Assembly (NCBI GenBank): GCA_963920765.1
Contig: OY987246.1
Location: 11,342,868-11,406,867 of the forward strand
Direction: 5' to 3'
DNA from: Ulota crispa
Taxonomy: Eukaryota; Streptophyta; Bryopsida; Orthotrichales; Orthotrichaceae
DNA: 64,000 nucleotides
This document shows positions 23,182 through 34,979 of the stretch, piece by piece. Position 1 is the first letter of the stretch; each line of letters opens with the position of its first letter. Under the pieces are notes generated by a model. It was given only the letters and a program-made list of their open reading frames with translations. It had not been told where the DNA came from and did not search any database. A program made the position numbers and the translations under genes.

Positions 23182-24076
23182 AGGTAGGAACACCCATAAG
23201 CATTAGTGTCCCCATAACCGTCACCTTTAAAATCTTGGAAATTTTGTAGAAGTAAATAGATGTAATTACAAGAATGTACAACACGTGAACATGAAACCTT
23301 AGTGTTGGTTATGGATACAATGGCAGTTTGCTCTTTAAAATTCACAACTTATCCTCAAAATATCCAAATAATACATTTGAAAGTGCAAACTTATTATTTT
23401 TTTGTTGCTAACATGATCCTATAATTTGCTATTCCCTCTATTTCTGAAAGAAACCCGTATTTGAGAATTTGTGAGGAATTAAGGAATAACAACAAATTGT
23501 AATTGGAAGTTTATGGATATTAGGCTTAGACCATTCCAAACCTAATTTTAGTTTTTCTTATAATTAAGGTTCTTTTTAAAAGGAGAGAAATTAGTACCAA
23601 AGTTTTGAAATTTGAAGTGTTTTGTTATTGTCACAAGTGGTTAGAAAAATTATTGATATGAAGTGTGTCAATGCAATTGTAAGTAAAGAACAAGTTAGCT
23701 TAATTGCCCAAGTACTCCCATCTATAAAAAAAAACCAAATCTTTTTGTTGATGTTATTGATGATTCTAGCTTAATGATAGGCAAAATTTGCAAACAAAAA
23801 CCACTAAATCAAGTTTGTAATGTTAACATTAACAATCAATGAGCATAAAAAGCCCAAAAAATATTACCAAACATGCTAAGTAGTTAATTTCATTTTAGAG
23901 ATAAGCGTAGGATTTAAAATAAAATAAAAATCAACTCAAGAGACAAACACGGGTTTTTTTTGAAATGGAAAAAAAAGCATGAATCTGGGTTTCTTTCAGA
24001 AACAAAGGGAGTAGATGTTTGTTAATAGTCATCATGTTCAAAACCCTTAAACTAATGCTTATGGGTGTTCCTACTT
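23182..24076. repeat. TA-target MITE family A, copy A4, split by a Stowaway-like MITE
   Basis: Left end AGGTAGGAACACCCATAAGC, right end inverted AAGTAGGAACACCCATAAGC, TA on both sides (23180-23181, 24077-24078). Removing the insert and one TA leaves 313 bp, the family length. Confidence 0.85.
23432..24011. repeat. Stowaway-like MITE (580 bp), TA target, nested
   Basis: Ends TTCCCTCTATTTCTGAAAG and inverted CTCCCTTTGTTTCTGAAAG continue into AAACCC on both sides. TA lies at 23430-23431 and 24012-24013. CTCCCTC-type ends with a TA target are the hallmark of Stowaway (Tc1/mariner) MITEs. No transposase frame. Confidence 0.85.
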
Positions 24077-24078
24077 TA

Positions 24079-25739
24079 GAGATTTTCAATGTACCCTTGG
24101 TGAGCATGTTTGGGGTCTCTTTATCACTCCAACTTCTAAAATCCATAACAAACTCTAAAAGAGTTTGAAAATACAAAAACAAAAAATGGACTATATCATA
24201 ACATTCAGTAGCAATCAGCCTCACTGCCCTCCCTCCAACTAAAGAGTGTGGAATATTCCACACCCATTAGTAGCTAAGAGGACACTTGGCTGAATTTGTT
24301 AGAGAATTTATGAAAGAGAGGCTCAGTTTAGTGCACATACGTCAATGTGGGGGCCAGTCATGTCAGAAATATTATTATTATTATGATTATTTTTTGTCAT
24401 GATGAAGTTCGTGGATGATACCTAAAGAGAGAGAAAGGGAGCCTCTCTCCAGGTTACTGAATGTTATGATGCAAAAGCAACCCCTTTTCTTTGCCTTTGA
24501 AACTAAAAAATTACTCAAAATTATTTCAAAGATTTGTAATCTCTCTAAGAAGGCATATTAGTCCTCCAATCAAAAAACTTTTATTAGTGCATACTACCCT
24601 TGACGAAAACAAAATATTCATTCATCCAAAATTTGTACATCCATGGATGCATGCATTGTTATTTGTAAATGTTAGAGGTGTAGTTCACCTTTTTTGCTTA
24701 AATTATTACAAACTGTTTCCATCAAGTGAAAAAACTGAACAAAACTGAATAAATGTGCAAAAGAGAACCATAAAAAACTGAAACATCTTTGTAAGTATCT
24801 CCATGGAAATGTCAGTTTTAAAAGGACTTCACAGGCAGGCACTGTTGTGGCGATATCTTAAACATGCCTAGTCAGCCACTTAACATTTTCAGAGGAGCCT
24901 TCCATGCATTTGTTGTTGTGGGGACAGCTTCAGAATGAGCTTACCCTTTTGCAAGGACACCCTTAAATGAGAAGTGTTCTAATAAGACCATGTGTTGTCA
25001 ATTGATGTACTACATAAACAATTGCGCCGCCTAAAGGGCGAGCCGGTTAAGAAGCACCCTAACTAGACCCCTCATTGCCTTGGGTATCTCAAAGTACACC
25101 TAACTACTTGTGGCCCGGTCTAAATATCCTCAGTGTTCCCTTCCAACCGAAAAAAAAGCTAAAAATCAATCAGACTCTACGAAAAGAAGTGATTATAGTT
25201 TATTATAATATAAATATAGAAAACGTATGGTGCAACATAGTAAAAAACCGGTTGAAAATGGAAAAAACCAAATTTCAGTTGGTGAAATTAAAATCCCTCC
25301 TCAAACAATGCTTCCAACATTTAAATAATTTGAAGATTATAAACCTCGTGAAAGCAAATTACATCCTTCACATGTTATGTTTGAGGTATAACCCACTCGC
25401 CACGCCATATGTCACATTTGATGAGATTTAAATCCCGTGTTGCAAACAGTCAATGAATGAGATTTTAAATTTGAAATCTTAACACAAACATTGCCTGAAA
25501 AAACTCCTTTGCGTTTGTGATTTGTCTTGTACTTGTATATGTAAACAAAAACTGTTAAGTGGTGTCATGTTGTGTAATCTCAGTACAAAGAACATGTGGT
25601 AGTATTTTATTCAAACAACATATGTCCTTGTTTCAAGTGACTTAAACATGTGAATGCCCTTGTGTGTGGCCCTTACACTACACTTCACAAATTTTAAAAT
25701 TTCCTTTTTTGTGTAACTGTACCCCCCCCTCCTCTTCCA
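24079..25739. other. Intergenic, no supported gene
   Basis: AT-rich with short frames only. One ATT microsatellite-like patch is near 24370. Around 25062 CCCCTCATTGCCTTGGG resembles the left end of the TTAA element at 2084, but no TTAA or right end was found. Confidence 0.3.
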
Positions 25740-26394
25740 AGGTAGGTAGTTTGAATTGCAATCCCTCTCTTGTAAAGTATCCCCTAGGTAATTCAAGAAT
25801 GGGTATGAGGTGTTCCTTGAATGGACCCTCTTTAGTCATAGAAGAACATGTAACACAATATTCATTAATTTAGGAAAAATGGTACATTTTGGGGCTTTCA
25901 GGAAGTGAGTCAAGAAGTTTGAGGTGATCACCTCAAACTGACACGTGCCCTCACCTGAGAGGAGGGATTTGTGAGGGAAAAATCTTAGTGGCTCACATTG
26001 AATATGATACCTTTGAATCTAGTTTTAAAGTAACTTTTTGGGTTTGAGGGGAAAACAAATTGGGACCCTTGTTTTTCCCAAATTAACGAATATCGTGATA
26101 TGTATATTCTATTGCAAGAGCCAATCATACTTCTTGATTTCACCTCATCTTTTTATAAGTTGCAAGGGAACAGTTTATGAGAGACCTAGAATCACAAATA
26201 GGTGCCTATTACATAAAACTTTGAAAATTCATCAAAAACTCAATAATGCTTCAAAAAATATGAAAAAAAGTGTTACATTTGACATCCATTTCTCATTATC
26301 TTTGTTTGAAAATTAGATAAAAATCTCCTTGTGTCAAAAAGCCCATAAAAAGACAAATCAACCCTTAAAGTGTCGCTTTTCAAGCTACCTACCT
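25740..26394. repeat. TA-type MITE, ends AGGTAGGTAG (D2)
   Basis: Ends AGGTAGGTAGTTTGAA and inverted AGGTAGGTAGCTTGAA. TA follows on the right (26395-26396), and the left flank reads AA. The interior ATTCTATTGCAAGAGCCAAT is shared with 36073-36471. Confidence 0.65.
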
Positions 26395-26396
26395 TA

Positions 26397-27560
26397 ATCA
26401 CCGCCACAAGGGGTCGTGGTCATGGACAGGACTCACGGAGCCCTCAATCATAAGTTACAATAGAACCGGCCATACACCTCACTTGAAGGTACTTGCCAGT
26501 TAGTGCTGATGGAGCCACATGGCGTACATGAGATATTTTGTAGTTTGCAAGGCTTACAGACTTTGCAGACTTTGCATAGCAGCTGTGATTCCTCTTGTAC
26601 TCACACTCACAACATCAGTCAGCAGCATTGAAAGTTTTCCACACTAAAATCCAACCCAAGACGTGGACTGCTTTTTGTAGTTGTCGTTGGGAGTTGAAAA
26701 CTCTTCAAACATGTGAAGAATGAAAGAAGAAACTTCTATTCAAAATTCCATACCATTATGGTGGAAGATAACATAGAGCAACAAAGATTTCACAATCATA
26801 TGAGTTCTTCACAGAATCCCTCAATAAGTTGAAATTCTTTGTAACTACATTGGTGTTTACATTGGTGTTTAGGTAACGTCAATCTTTCTAACAAAAACAA
26901 TTGGATAAGATCACAATGCCACTCCCATTTTGCCCAAAGCGTGTATCATGAGCTTGGTTAAGGTCAAGTGCTTGCATATGGTCAATGTTTGCTTTTTGTC
27001 AATACCCATTTTGACTCATCAATTAGAAAGGCATTTGATTAATGTACCAAAAACATGGGTGAGAAAGCACCTTTAAAGTTGCAACCATCAGAACTAGAGA
27101 AAGTAATGCAAATTGAGTGTTTGTTTATGATCAATGCTTGGATAAAGTCAACAATTTTTTCTAGCTTGAAGTGTAGACTTAGTCCAAGCACCACTGTATA
27201 AGCTGAAAGGTCTTAGGAAAGCTTTCTCTGGTAATTTGGGAAAAAACACAGATTTTGGCACTTCTTAACTTTTTTGCTTTTAAGGGTTTTTGGTGAGTGC
27301 TTTTGAGTGAAACTTTTGGTGATTTCTTCAAGAGCTTTCATTGGCAATGAAATCTCTTGAAGGATTCATCAAAAACAACTCACTTTTAAATCATCAAAAT
27401 ATTCTTACAAATGCTAAATTCAATATCTCGGAAATTTGTTTCAGGAAAGATTTTTTCCCAAATCAACAAATACCGTGTTTTAGGATGAAAGTTATGAAAA
27501 AAAAACAGAGTTATTGTTTGCTAAATAAAGTAATTAGCATTCAACATTGGTTACTATTTG
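26397..27560. other. Intergenic, with one imperfect hairpin
   Basis: At about 27299-27390 an imperfect stem pairs TTCTTCAAGAGCTTTCATTG with CAATGAAATCTCTTGAAGG. The size would suit a small-RNA precursor or a MITE relic. Nothing else is recognised. Confidence 0.3.
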
Positions 27561-27565
27561 ACATT

Positions 27566-27708
27566 CACTAGAAGAAATCTTACAATAAACAAGTGGTCCA
27601 CAACAATTGCAAATGTCTTAAACTATTGTAATTGAGTCATTGTATAGTCGTTTATGACATTTGCAGTCACCCTAAACTAGTCGTTTAAGACATGTTTTTC
27701 TTCTAGTG
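27566..27708. repeat. CACTA-like MITE (143 bp), ATT target duplication
   Basis: Ends CACTAGAAGAAA and inverted CACTAGAAGAAAA are flanked by ATT at 27563-27565 and 27709-27711. A CACTA terminus with a 3-bp duplication is typical of the CMC (CACTA) superfamily. Confidence 0.85.
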
Positions 27709-27711
27709 ATT

Positions 27712-30230
27712 TTTGACCAAAATTTTATTGGTTTATGGTAACTTACACTATAACAATTAAAACAAAAGCTATCAATATCAACAAGTTGCAAAAATAAAAC
27801 TTTGAAGTCAAGCAGCCCCACTCCACACAAAAATACACTAGTTAAAAATTAAAACATGAATCAACACTATGATGTTGATTAGGACACCTTGATAAAAAAC
27901 ATTTTGAATTGAATTCTGTTGATGTGAAACACTTGATTAGGGTTCTATACTCTACTAGTGGTATCAGATGATTGTTTGGTGTTTTGAATTGTTTTTTTCT
28001 TTTTTTTCTTTTTTCATAGACTCAAATGACATCTCGTGATCATTGTTTAATGATGTTATCCTTGTGTTGTGTAGAGTCTAGTATTCAATTGTATGATTAT
28101 GCTATGGTTTCTCTTTTCGCAATAATGATTAGTTGGTATATCTTTTAAGAGGTGAAACAACACGACTAGATAGGTAGCTTGTGAAAAAAACGATTTATTA
28201 GGATGCATATATACTCAAAACATTGGTGGCTACAACTGCTGTAAGGTGCAAAATTGTTGAAAGTTAAACAGTTTTACATTAACTTGACATGTGGTGAGAA
28301 TTAAAACTTGTAGATGTTGGTTTATTTATCATGGTAATTCAGAGATTTTTTATTTCGAGATTCCATTCCTATCTTGTTGAAAAGAAAAAAAATTGCTTTT
28401 CCTTAAAGTTAGGGTAGCCCAACATTTGACATTCTAAAACCTTAGAGAATAAGTACAAAATAATTTTGAAACTTACACCAATCAAAATTATGTTGAGTTC
28501 CAATTTTTCTGGTGTTGATCAGATGTTGTTACCATAATTGGTACTCAAGATATTGTTTTTGGAGAGGTAGATAGATAGAATTACTATTTCACAGGTAGGA
28601 AGGGCCCTAATTTTTTGGAGCCAAAAAAGATTTTTTTCACGAAACTCAAAAGGCCGCTAAATCATCTATGATGACTCATCAACATAGCGTGCGGAGAAGG
28701 ATATACATAGCGAATTGCTACGGAATGCATTATTTTAAGGCTTTTCTTCTCCGGAGCTACGCACTTTTTTATTTGAGGCTGTTATAACATGGTTTAATAG
28801 GGTGTAAAGATGATGTGTTTAACTAATTTTCAATTGTTCAAATTTCAAATAGAATAATCCATGTGCAAAACATTGGGAGATTTTTCAATGCTTTGTATGT
28901 ATTGTATGTAAAATAATGAGAAAGTTATGCAGCTCAAACATTGGAAAGTTTCTTTCTGTTTTATAGACAAAGTCCAAATTTATATGAGTAGTCTAAATTT
29001 AGTTTAATGTGACATAAAGCACTATTTTTTGCAACTTGAGATCGATTGAAATCTAAGGTGTAGCAATTACACAAATGAAACAAAAGAGAAATCTTACTTC
29101 TAAATCCAATAGCAAAATTTTCAACTTGGAGGAACATTTTTCTCTTTGAAAGAAAAAGCTTTGGATTATTGTGTTGAGGGGCAAACTTCCATGCATTTCC
29201 GAGTTTTGTAAAGAGTCCCAGCAACAAACAAACAATGGCTTAATCCGAGTGCATGTTCTTGTGTGTGATTAATGACAAAAGACGAATTGACAACTCTGGT
29301 TAGCATGATTGAAGAACAAAGCCTGTCTTTTTACGATCTTGTATTGTCTGAGGACTTGGCTAGAATCGGTGTTTTTGGGCATAGTATGCACTAGACGTCA
29401 TTGTTCTTAGTTGACCTACTATAATAATTAAACGAAAAGGTGCATTTTGGTTCCAAATGGGTAGTGTAATATACATTGGAAAAGTGTTGTCCAAAGCTTT
29501 TCAACAGATACATCATGCATTTAGTTTGGACACAAACTCCACCTATGGAATCTTATTAAAGAATTAGAGGCAACACATTTTGAATTTCAACCCATCCAAA
29601 TTTCCTAACAAACCATGAAGACAAGCCCTACTTCTTCACTTATTTTCTCTGGACTCAAAATAAAAATTATCGACAAACATCTACTGGGCCAATATTGCAA
29701 TGGAGGAAGCTTTGCATTGCAAAAGCTACCCTAAGGAATGTTTGAGTAGGTACTTTATTCAAAAAGTGAGCCAATGCCTCTAATATAAAGTCTCTCATAG
29801 TGTAACACTATAGCTTCTTATTTGTTAATATATTTATATAAAACAATAAATCTTTTTGAGCTACTCATTATGATTGGCTGAGAGAGTGTTGTGGTGCAAC
29901 TTCCATTGACATGTTTGTCTTTTTAAGAAATGACCAACAAAAGAGAGGGCTACATGCGTAAAGTGGGTTACATTGAGTTCTTTTAGCAAAAAAACCAACA
30001 AAAGAGAGAAGGGTAAATGTGTAAAGTGCTTTACACTAAATCCTTTTAGTGGAAGACCACCGTTGGTACAACGAATACCTAAACACGTATGAAAATTTGA
30101 AGGAACATGTGCTCAAAACCCCCTTGCAAAACCCCACATGAAGATCCCTACCCATGTGAAGGCCTTTAGGTAAAATGGTCAATCACATAATTTCACATAC
30201 TTTCAGTGACTTAATTTCCACAACAACCAA
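27712..30230. other. Intergenic, no supported gene
   Basis: AT-rich. It contains one diverged 60-bp tandem duplication (listed separately) and a GC-richer patch near 28,650-28,780. No coding or RNA gene is supported. Confidence 0.3.
29933..30055. repeat. Tandem duplication of about 60 bp
   Basis: Two head-to-tail units, each with ACCAACAAAAGAGAG, GTAAAGTG..TTACA and TYCTTTTAG. Confidence 0.6.
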
Positions 30231-30970
30231 AGGGAACGTTGGGTAGGGACGAGGTCCAATTATTCTACATACTTTACCAACTCCGCCAAACTAAACTTGG
30301 ACCTTCGTCACTCGTCAGCACATGGAAAACTGCAACCCCCTTTCCAAAACAACCACAACGTCTCCTTCTTCATACACGGGTTCCGACAGACTTTTAGACG
30401 ATGACGTGGACACGTTCGTATCAGTCAACGTGGCATAAACCCCAACAAACTGACTCATCCCAGGGCCTCGTGAATGGCGCTGGAAATGTTTGAAAATTGA
30501 AACACGGTGGGATCCTTGAAACGGGGGCTGAAGCAGCCGGAGTGCTGAGTCAGTACAAAGTGCAAGACTGCAGACTGGTCACATGGGCAACGGGGCTTAT
30601 ATTTCCCCCTTCCCCATGCAGGCAACAGGGATTCATACTGATTCATGAACCCACCCCCCTGCCTTGTGCATGTAAGTTATAGCCTTTTCGTTTCATTTCC
30701 TTTTCGGTGATTCCCATTGTTACTGTTGCCCACCACCCCATAGTCAACACTGGCCGGAATCCTTTATGATTCTACCCCTGCAAAGCTGGGCAGAGCCCAC
30801 CGAGTGGCTTGTCCGTGGTCCCCCAACAGTTCTTATTCATTCTGAAATAATCAGGATGAAAACCATCCATGTTCATCTTGGAATGTGGGAACAGATTGCA
30901 AAACTTGCTAGTAGAAGAAACCTACCCTGCCATAGCTCCACCCAGCTTCTGTATATAGCGTGTGACACGT
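30231..30970. other. Low-copy, GC-richer island, function unknown
   Basis: Composition differs sharply from the surroundings and no repeat ends are seen. Open frames on both strands are under 70 codons and overlap each other. It could be an old promoter, a non-coding transcript or a gene relic. ACGTGG-type motifs near 30,404 are visible but not specific. Confidence 0.3.
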
Positions 30971-30971
30971 A

Positions 30972-31460
30972 GGGCATCTCCACTAGTCTGGGCTCTTTCA
31001 AAGTTTTTTATTTGTTTTGGAGGGCCCTCAAGCTCCTTGATTTTCACCAGCATTCTTTTTTCTGGCAACTTTTTGCTTTAATCTTACCTTAAAAGTCATA
31101 TGCCTATCGAAACACTAAAATATTCAATTGAAAACGTGGATGAAATTGCCAAATCCTTCCTTTAGCAGAAATCCAATTTGCCATATTTTGGATGAAAGTA
31201 GCTTATATTAGTAGTTTTTTGGATGAACCTCCATATTTCATTCTTTCTTTCCAATTTTAGCAAAATTTTCCTTATTTGCGTACATTATGGGGTGCCGGTT
31301 GCTCTACCTTAGCAAAAAAAAATTGATCTCCACTTGTGCTCTTCAAAAAGGTGGCCTTGCATTTCAACATGCCCCATAAATAATCGCTTGACCACTTATT
31401 AAGGAAAGTGGAGGATTAAGTTCACTAAACTTAAGATGAATAGTGATGGGTAGTGACTTG
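30972..31460. repeat. Tourist-like MITE copy C4, truncated and interrupted
   Basis: Left end GGGCATCTCCACTAGTCTGG. The interior (CCCCATAAATAATCGCTTGACC) matches 48410-48723, but the right terminus is lost. About 31,050-31,325 is an extra segment absent from other copies, ending in a run of A and bounded by TTGATYTYCAC on both sides. Confidence 0.6.
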
Positions 31461-31489
31461 AAGGGTTATAAATTGCAAACTTTTCCACT

Positions 31490-32195
31490 GTAGCTCAAAA
31501 ATATGGATGTGCAATGGACAAAGCCTTGAGGCTCCATTCATACAAGGGAGGGGCAATGAGGGGTCAATTCACCTCGGCCCTCATTACCCTACGCCTGGAT
31601 GAATGAGGCCAGGAGTTTGGCAAGTGCTTTATGAGTTTGTGGGACCAAGGTAGAGAAGCAAAACTTTTTCATATTTCAAAATTGTAATAGTTTAGGTGCT
31701 TACCATTAAGAAATCGAATTTGAGAATTTTGAATTACAACTTGGATACAAAGACCCAAATTTCATCTATAAGTCCTAGAAGGGAACAAAATTGACCAACT
31801 CCAAAATAAGGGCAAAGTTTACTTTCATTGTTCTTTACAATATAAGGGAGCTTTTCCACCCTTGTCTCAAAATCTAAATGTGCAATAAAGAGAGCCTCTT
31901 GACCCATTCATCTAGGCTAGGGGCAATGAGGGGGTAGTTTATCCTAGTCTTAAAGAGGGGGAGATGTGGGATATGCAACTGGGATTAAATGGCATGCCAT
32001 TTTGTGGGACCAAGATAAAAAATTCAGTTTATTTATTTGCCAAAAAATGAATATATTTATGACTAGGAGATTAAATATAGGAATTTTGAATTCATATTTG
32101 AATTTAAAAATCCTAATTTAGTGTAGGAATATGGAGAAAGACAAACTAACCAACTTCTACATAGGGGACAAATTGTTAATTTTACCCTTATTTGT
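31490..32195. repeat. Second dimer of family Q (reverse orientation)
   Basis: Two diverged units of about 350 bp (about 31,490-31,850 and 31,855-32,195) share TGGGACCAAG.T.AAAA, GAATTTTGAATT and RGGGGCAATGAGGGG. Reverse of the units at 3.8-4.2 kb. Confidence 0.5.
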
Positions 32196-32499
32196 AAAAC
32201 GAATTGAAATTTTCCACCTTAGCTCCCACAAAACGGCGAGTCATCTAACCCCAGCTCTTGTGGCGGGGTCGAAAATTGATCAAGCACGTAATTTTAAGGA
32301 CATAATTTTCATGATTGATAAAGAAAAATAAGGCGAGAAAAAAAACAGGTAATTTTTATTCCAATTACAGCATGAAGCAGGACGCAAACATCCTTCTGTC
32401 ATTGTGGAAACGGATGAAATTTATTTGTGCTTATTCTTGGAAAATGGATGAAAGCAGTTCTTGCCCGTCCGGAGAATTTGGGTCCAAATAGTTCGTGTA

Positions 32500-32970
32500 A
32501 GGTAGGAGCACCCATAAACGTCAAACTAAGGGTTTTGAAAATGATAATTATTAATAAGCAACTAGTAAATTATAGGATTCTATTAGAAACAAAATCAAAA
32601 AAAGTTTGTACTTTCAAATGTATTATATAGATATTGTGAGAATAAGCTGTGAATTTTTAAAGAGCAAATTGTCATTGCACTCATAACCAACATTAAGGTT
32701 TCATGTTCACTTGTGTAAATTCTTGTCATTACATCTATTCATTTCCACAGATTTTCCAAGATTTTAGAGGTAATGGTTATAATTATAACAAAAAAAGGTC
32801 CTAAACGACTAAGTGACAACAACTAAACCACAACTGTACAAGTGAAATTGAGTCATTTTGTGGTTGTTATATAATCAGTGCAGTTGTGGTTTAGTTGTTG
32901 TCACCTAGTCATTTATTGCTATTTTTCTACTAGTATATGGGGACACTAACGCTTATGGATGTTCCTACGT
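32500..32970. repeat. TA-target MITE family A, copy A5, reverse, split by a small MITE
   Basis: Ends AGGTAGGAGCACCCATAAAC and inverted ACGTAGGAACATCCATAAGC, TA at 32498-32499 and 32971-32972. Without the 155-bp insert and its 3-bp duplication the copy is 313 bp. Confidence 0.85.
32781..32935. repeat. CACTA-like foldback MITE (155 bp), nested, TAT target duplication
   Basis: Interrupts GGTTAT|GGGGACAC of family A. TAT is duplicated at 32778-32780 and 32936-32938. Arms pair GTGACAACAACTAAACCACA with its complement. The right end is inverted TACTAGTAGAAAAA, one base from a CACTA-type end. Confidence 0.75.
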
Positions 32971-33109
32971 TATGTCCTAGTGAGTTTTGGATGTTGATGT
33001 TCCTTTTGGATAAGTTGGACGTAAACGGTTACTCTTCATTCTAATTTCTTTTTGAGAAATCAGAATTTTATCATCTAGCTTTTGGGTGTTACCTCTTGTT
33101 GACACTTAA

Positions 33110-34014
33110 CCCCTAAGCCCCCATGCCATTTTCACCAAAACTAGGGCTTTGGGAGACCTACAATTTTGATGCATCGTATCTCAATCACTTGGATGATCTG
33201 CAAAAAGTGACCATTGAATATAGTAATGGAATACCTGAGTAGAAAATAGCTTGCAAACATTGGGAATAATTGACCTTGGGAGATGAGAGATTAGAGTGGA
33301 CAAAAAGTCGTAGTCCTTTTTTTAAATTTTTCTCACGCAATCAATTCTTTACCAAATCTAAAACTAATTATAGATTTGAAAAGCTTAGAAAAAGGAGAAA
33401 ATTTGGTTAAAGTTTGATGTAAATCTAATTAGGAGAAGTGTTAGAAAAAAAATCCAATTATGATATAAATGCTTTTAAAATTATTACTAGTTTGTCAACA
33501 ATTTACCACCATTACATTCTTAATCTATTATCAATGTACAATAGGCTTGCTTGAGTTGAGACAATTCCAAGTTTTAAAAGGTGGTTAAAAGCCACAAAGA
33601 TGTTGATGATTTTGGTAAAAGTTGATAAATATGGCATACTTATTTGTGCAAAATTGGGTTTGGCATGGATTAAAATCATGAAACAAGAATGATGTACTTT
33701 TCAAATTTTAACACATTTCACCTCTTTTTGTAGGCTTTTTAAATATGTAAACACTTCTAAATTTGATGAAGAATTGAACTAGTGAGAGGGGTTTGAAAAA
33801 GGACTACAACTTTATGTCCAGGGCTCTAGAACGTTTGATCAAACAACATTTGATGGCAAAATCTCGTTTTTTGTAAATAGTGGCTATTTATGATTTTTAC
33901 AAAATTGTACAAGTCTCTGATTCATCTCAAATTTTGTGAGTAGCAAGATTAGATGTGAATGCACACACTTGCAAATTACTGAAGATTATACTTCTTTTTA
34001 TGTTAAGTCTTAGG
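33110..34014. repeat. piggyBac-like element, right end decayed
   Basis: TTAA 33106-33109 followed by CCCCTAAGCCCCCATGCC. No clean right terminus. The best candidate is near 33,995-34,014 (TTAAGTCTTAGGGC). It contains the nested element at 33294-33826. Confidence 0.4.
33294..33826. repeat. TA-flanked MITE, ends GAG..TGGACA (L1)
   Basis: Inverted ends GAGTGGACAAAAAGTCGTAG and GAGCCCTGGACATAAAGTTG, TA on both sides. The interior TCTCACGCAATCAAT.CTTTA is shared with 51112-52100. Confidence 0.65.
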
Positions 34015-34348
34015 GCTTCAAACCACTATTGCACAAACAATGATAACTAATATAGTTGGTGATGGTTGCCACATCAATAGTCTAGAACATGCTTTAACCC
34101 TTCTTGGCAAACCAAAAAGCACACATAAGGAAGCTCTCAAGGAGTATTGACCAATTGTAACCTGTAAGACATTGCTTGCCACCACATCTCGTGTGGTAAG
34201 AAGTAGTACTTAAAAAGCTCTAAATTTTGAATGCAAAAATGCTGATGGAACTTATGCTAAAATTTGAATTTAACAAAATGGTTGACCCAAACATTGAGTG
34301 AAGTCCTACCTCCTATTTTGCCAATTTCTTAAAAAGTTCTATCGCGTA

Positions 34349-34661
34349 AGGTAGGAGCACCTATAAACGTCAAACTAAGGGTTTTGAACATGATGACTAT
34401 TTATAAACAACTAGCAAATTATATGATCCTATTAGGAACAGAAAAAAATGAGTTTGCACCTTCAAATGTATTATTTGGATATTGTGAGAATAAGTTATGA
34501 ATTTTTAAAGAGCAAACTGCCATTGCACCAATAACCACTCTTAAGAATTCATGTTCACATGGAGTACATTTTTGTCATTATATCTATTCACTTTCATAGA
34601 TTTTCCAAGATTTCAGAAGTGACGGTTATGGGGACACTGACGCTTATGGGTGCTCCTACCT
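34349..34661. repeat. TA-target MITE family A, copy A6 (313 bp), reverse
   Basis: Ends AGGTAGGAGCACCTATAAAC and inverted AGGTAGGAGCACCCATAAGC, TA at 34347-34348 and 34662-34663. A complete, uninterrupted copy. Confidence 0.9.
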
Positions 34662-34979
34662 TAAACCGATTGGGATTACAATAAAAAGGGCCTGCAAGCT
34701 ACACTTGCCATGTTTTGTGCAGCACGTTCATTTCCAAGCAAAGGTAATGGTGATAATTTGCCCTCTATTTTATTGTTCAGTTGTATTCTCCTCTGGGGTC
34801 CTTAGGCTAAAATAGGGTCTTTGAATCCAAACTTGAATTCAAAATTCCCAAATTCAATCTCTAAATGGTAAGTTTTTGAGTTGCCAAAAAACAGAAATGT
34901 GAAAAAACATGGCTTTTACACCATCATCGCAAAAAGGGCAAGCCGCTCGCATGCCCTTTCTATGGTTTGCTAGCAAAAT

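Noticed and set aside
25023..25070. tRNA-like stretch (GGGCGAGCCGGTTAAGAAGCA)
   Set aside because: No cloverleaf could be folded by eye and there is no B-box consensus. More likely a transposon tip.
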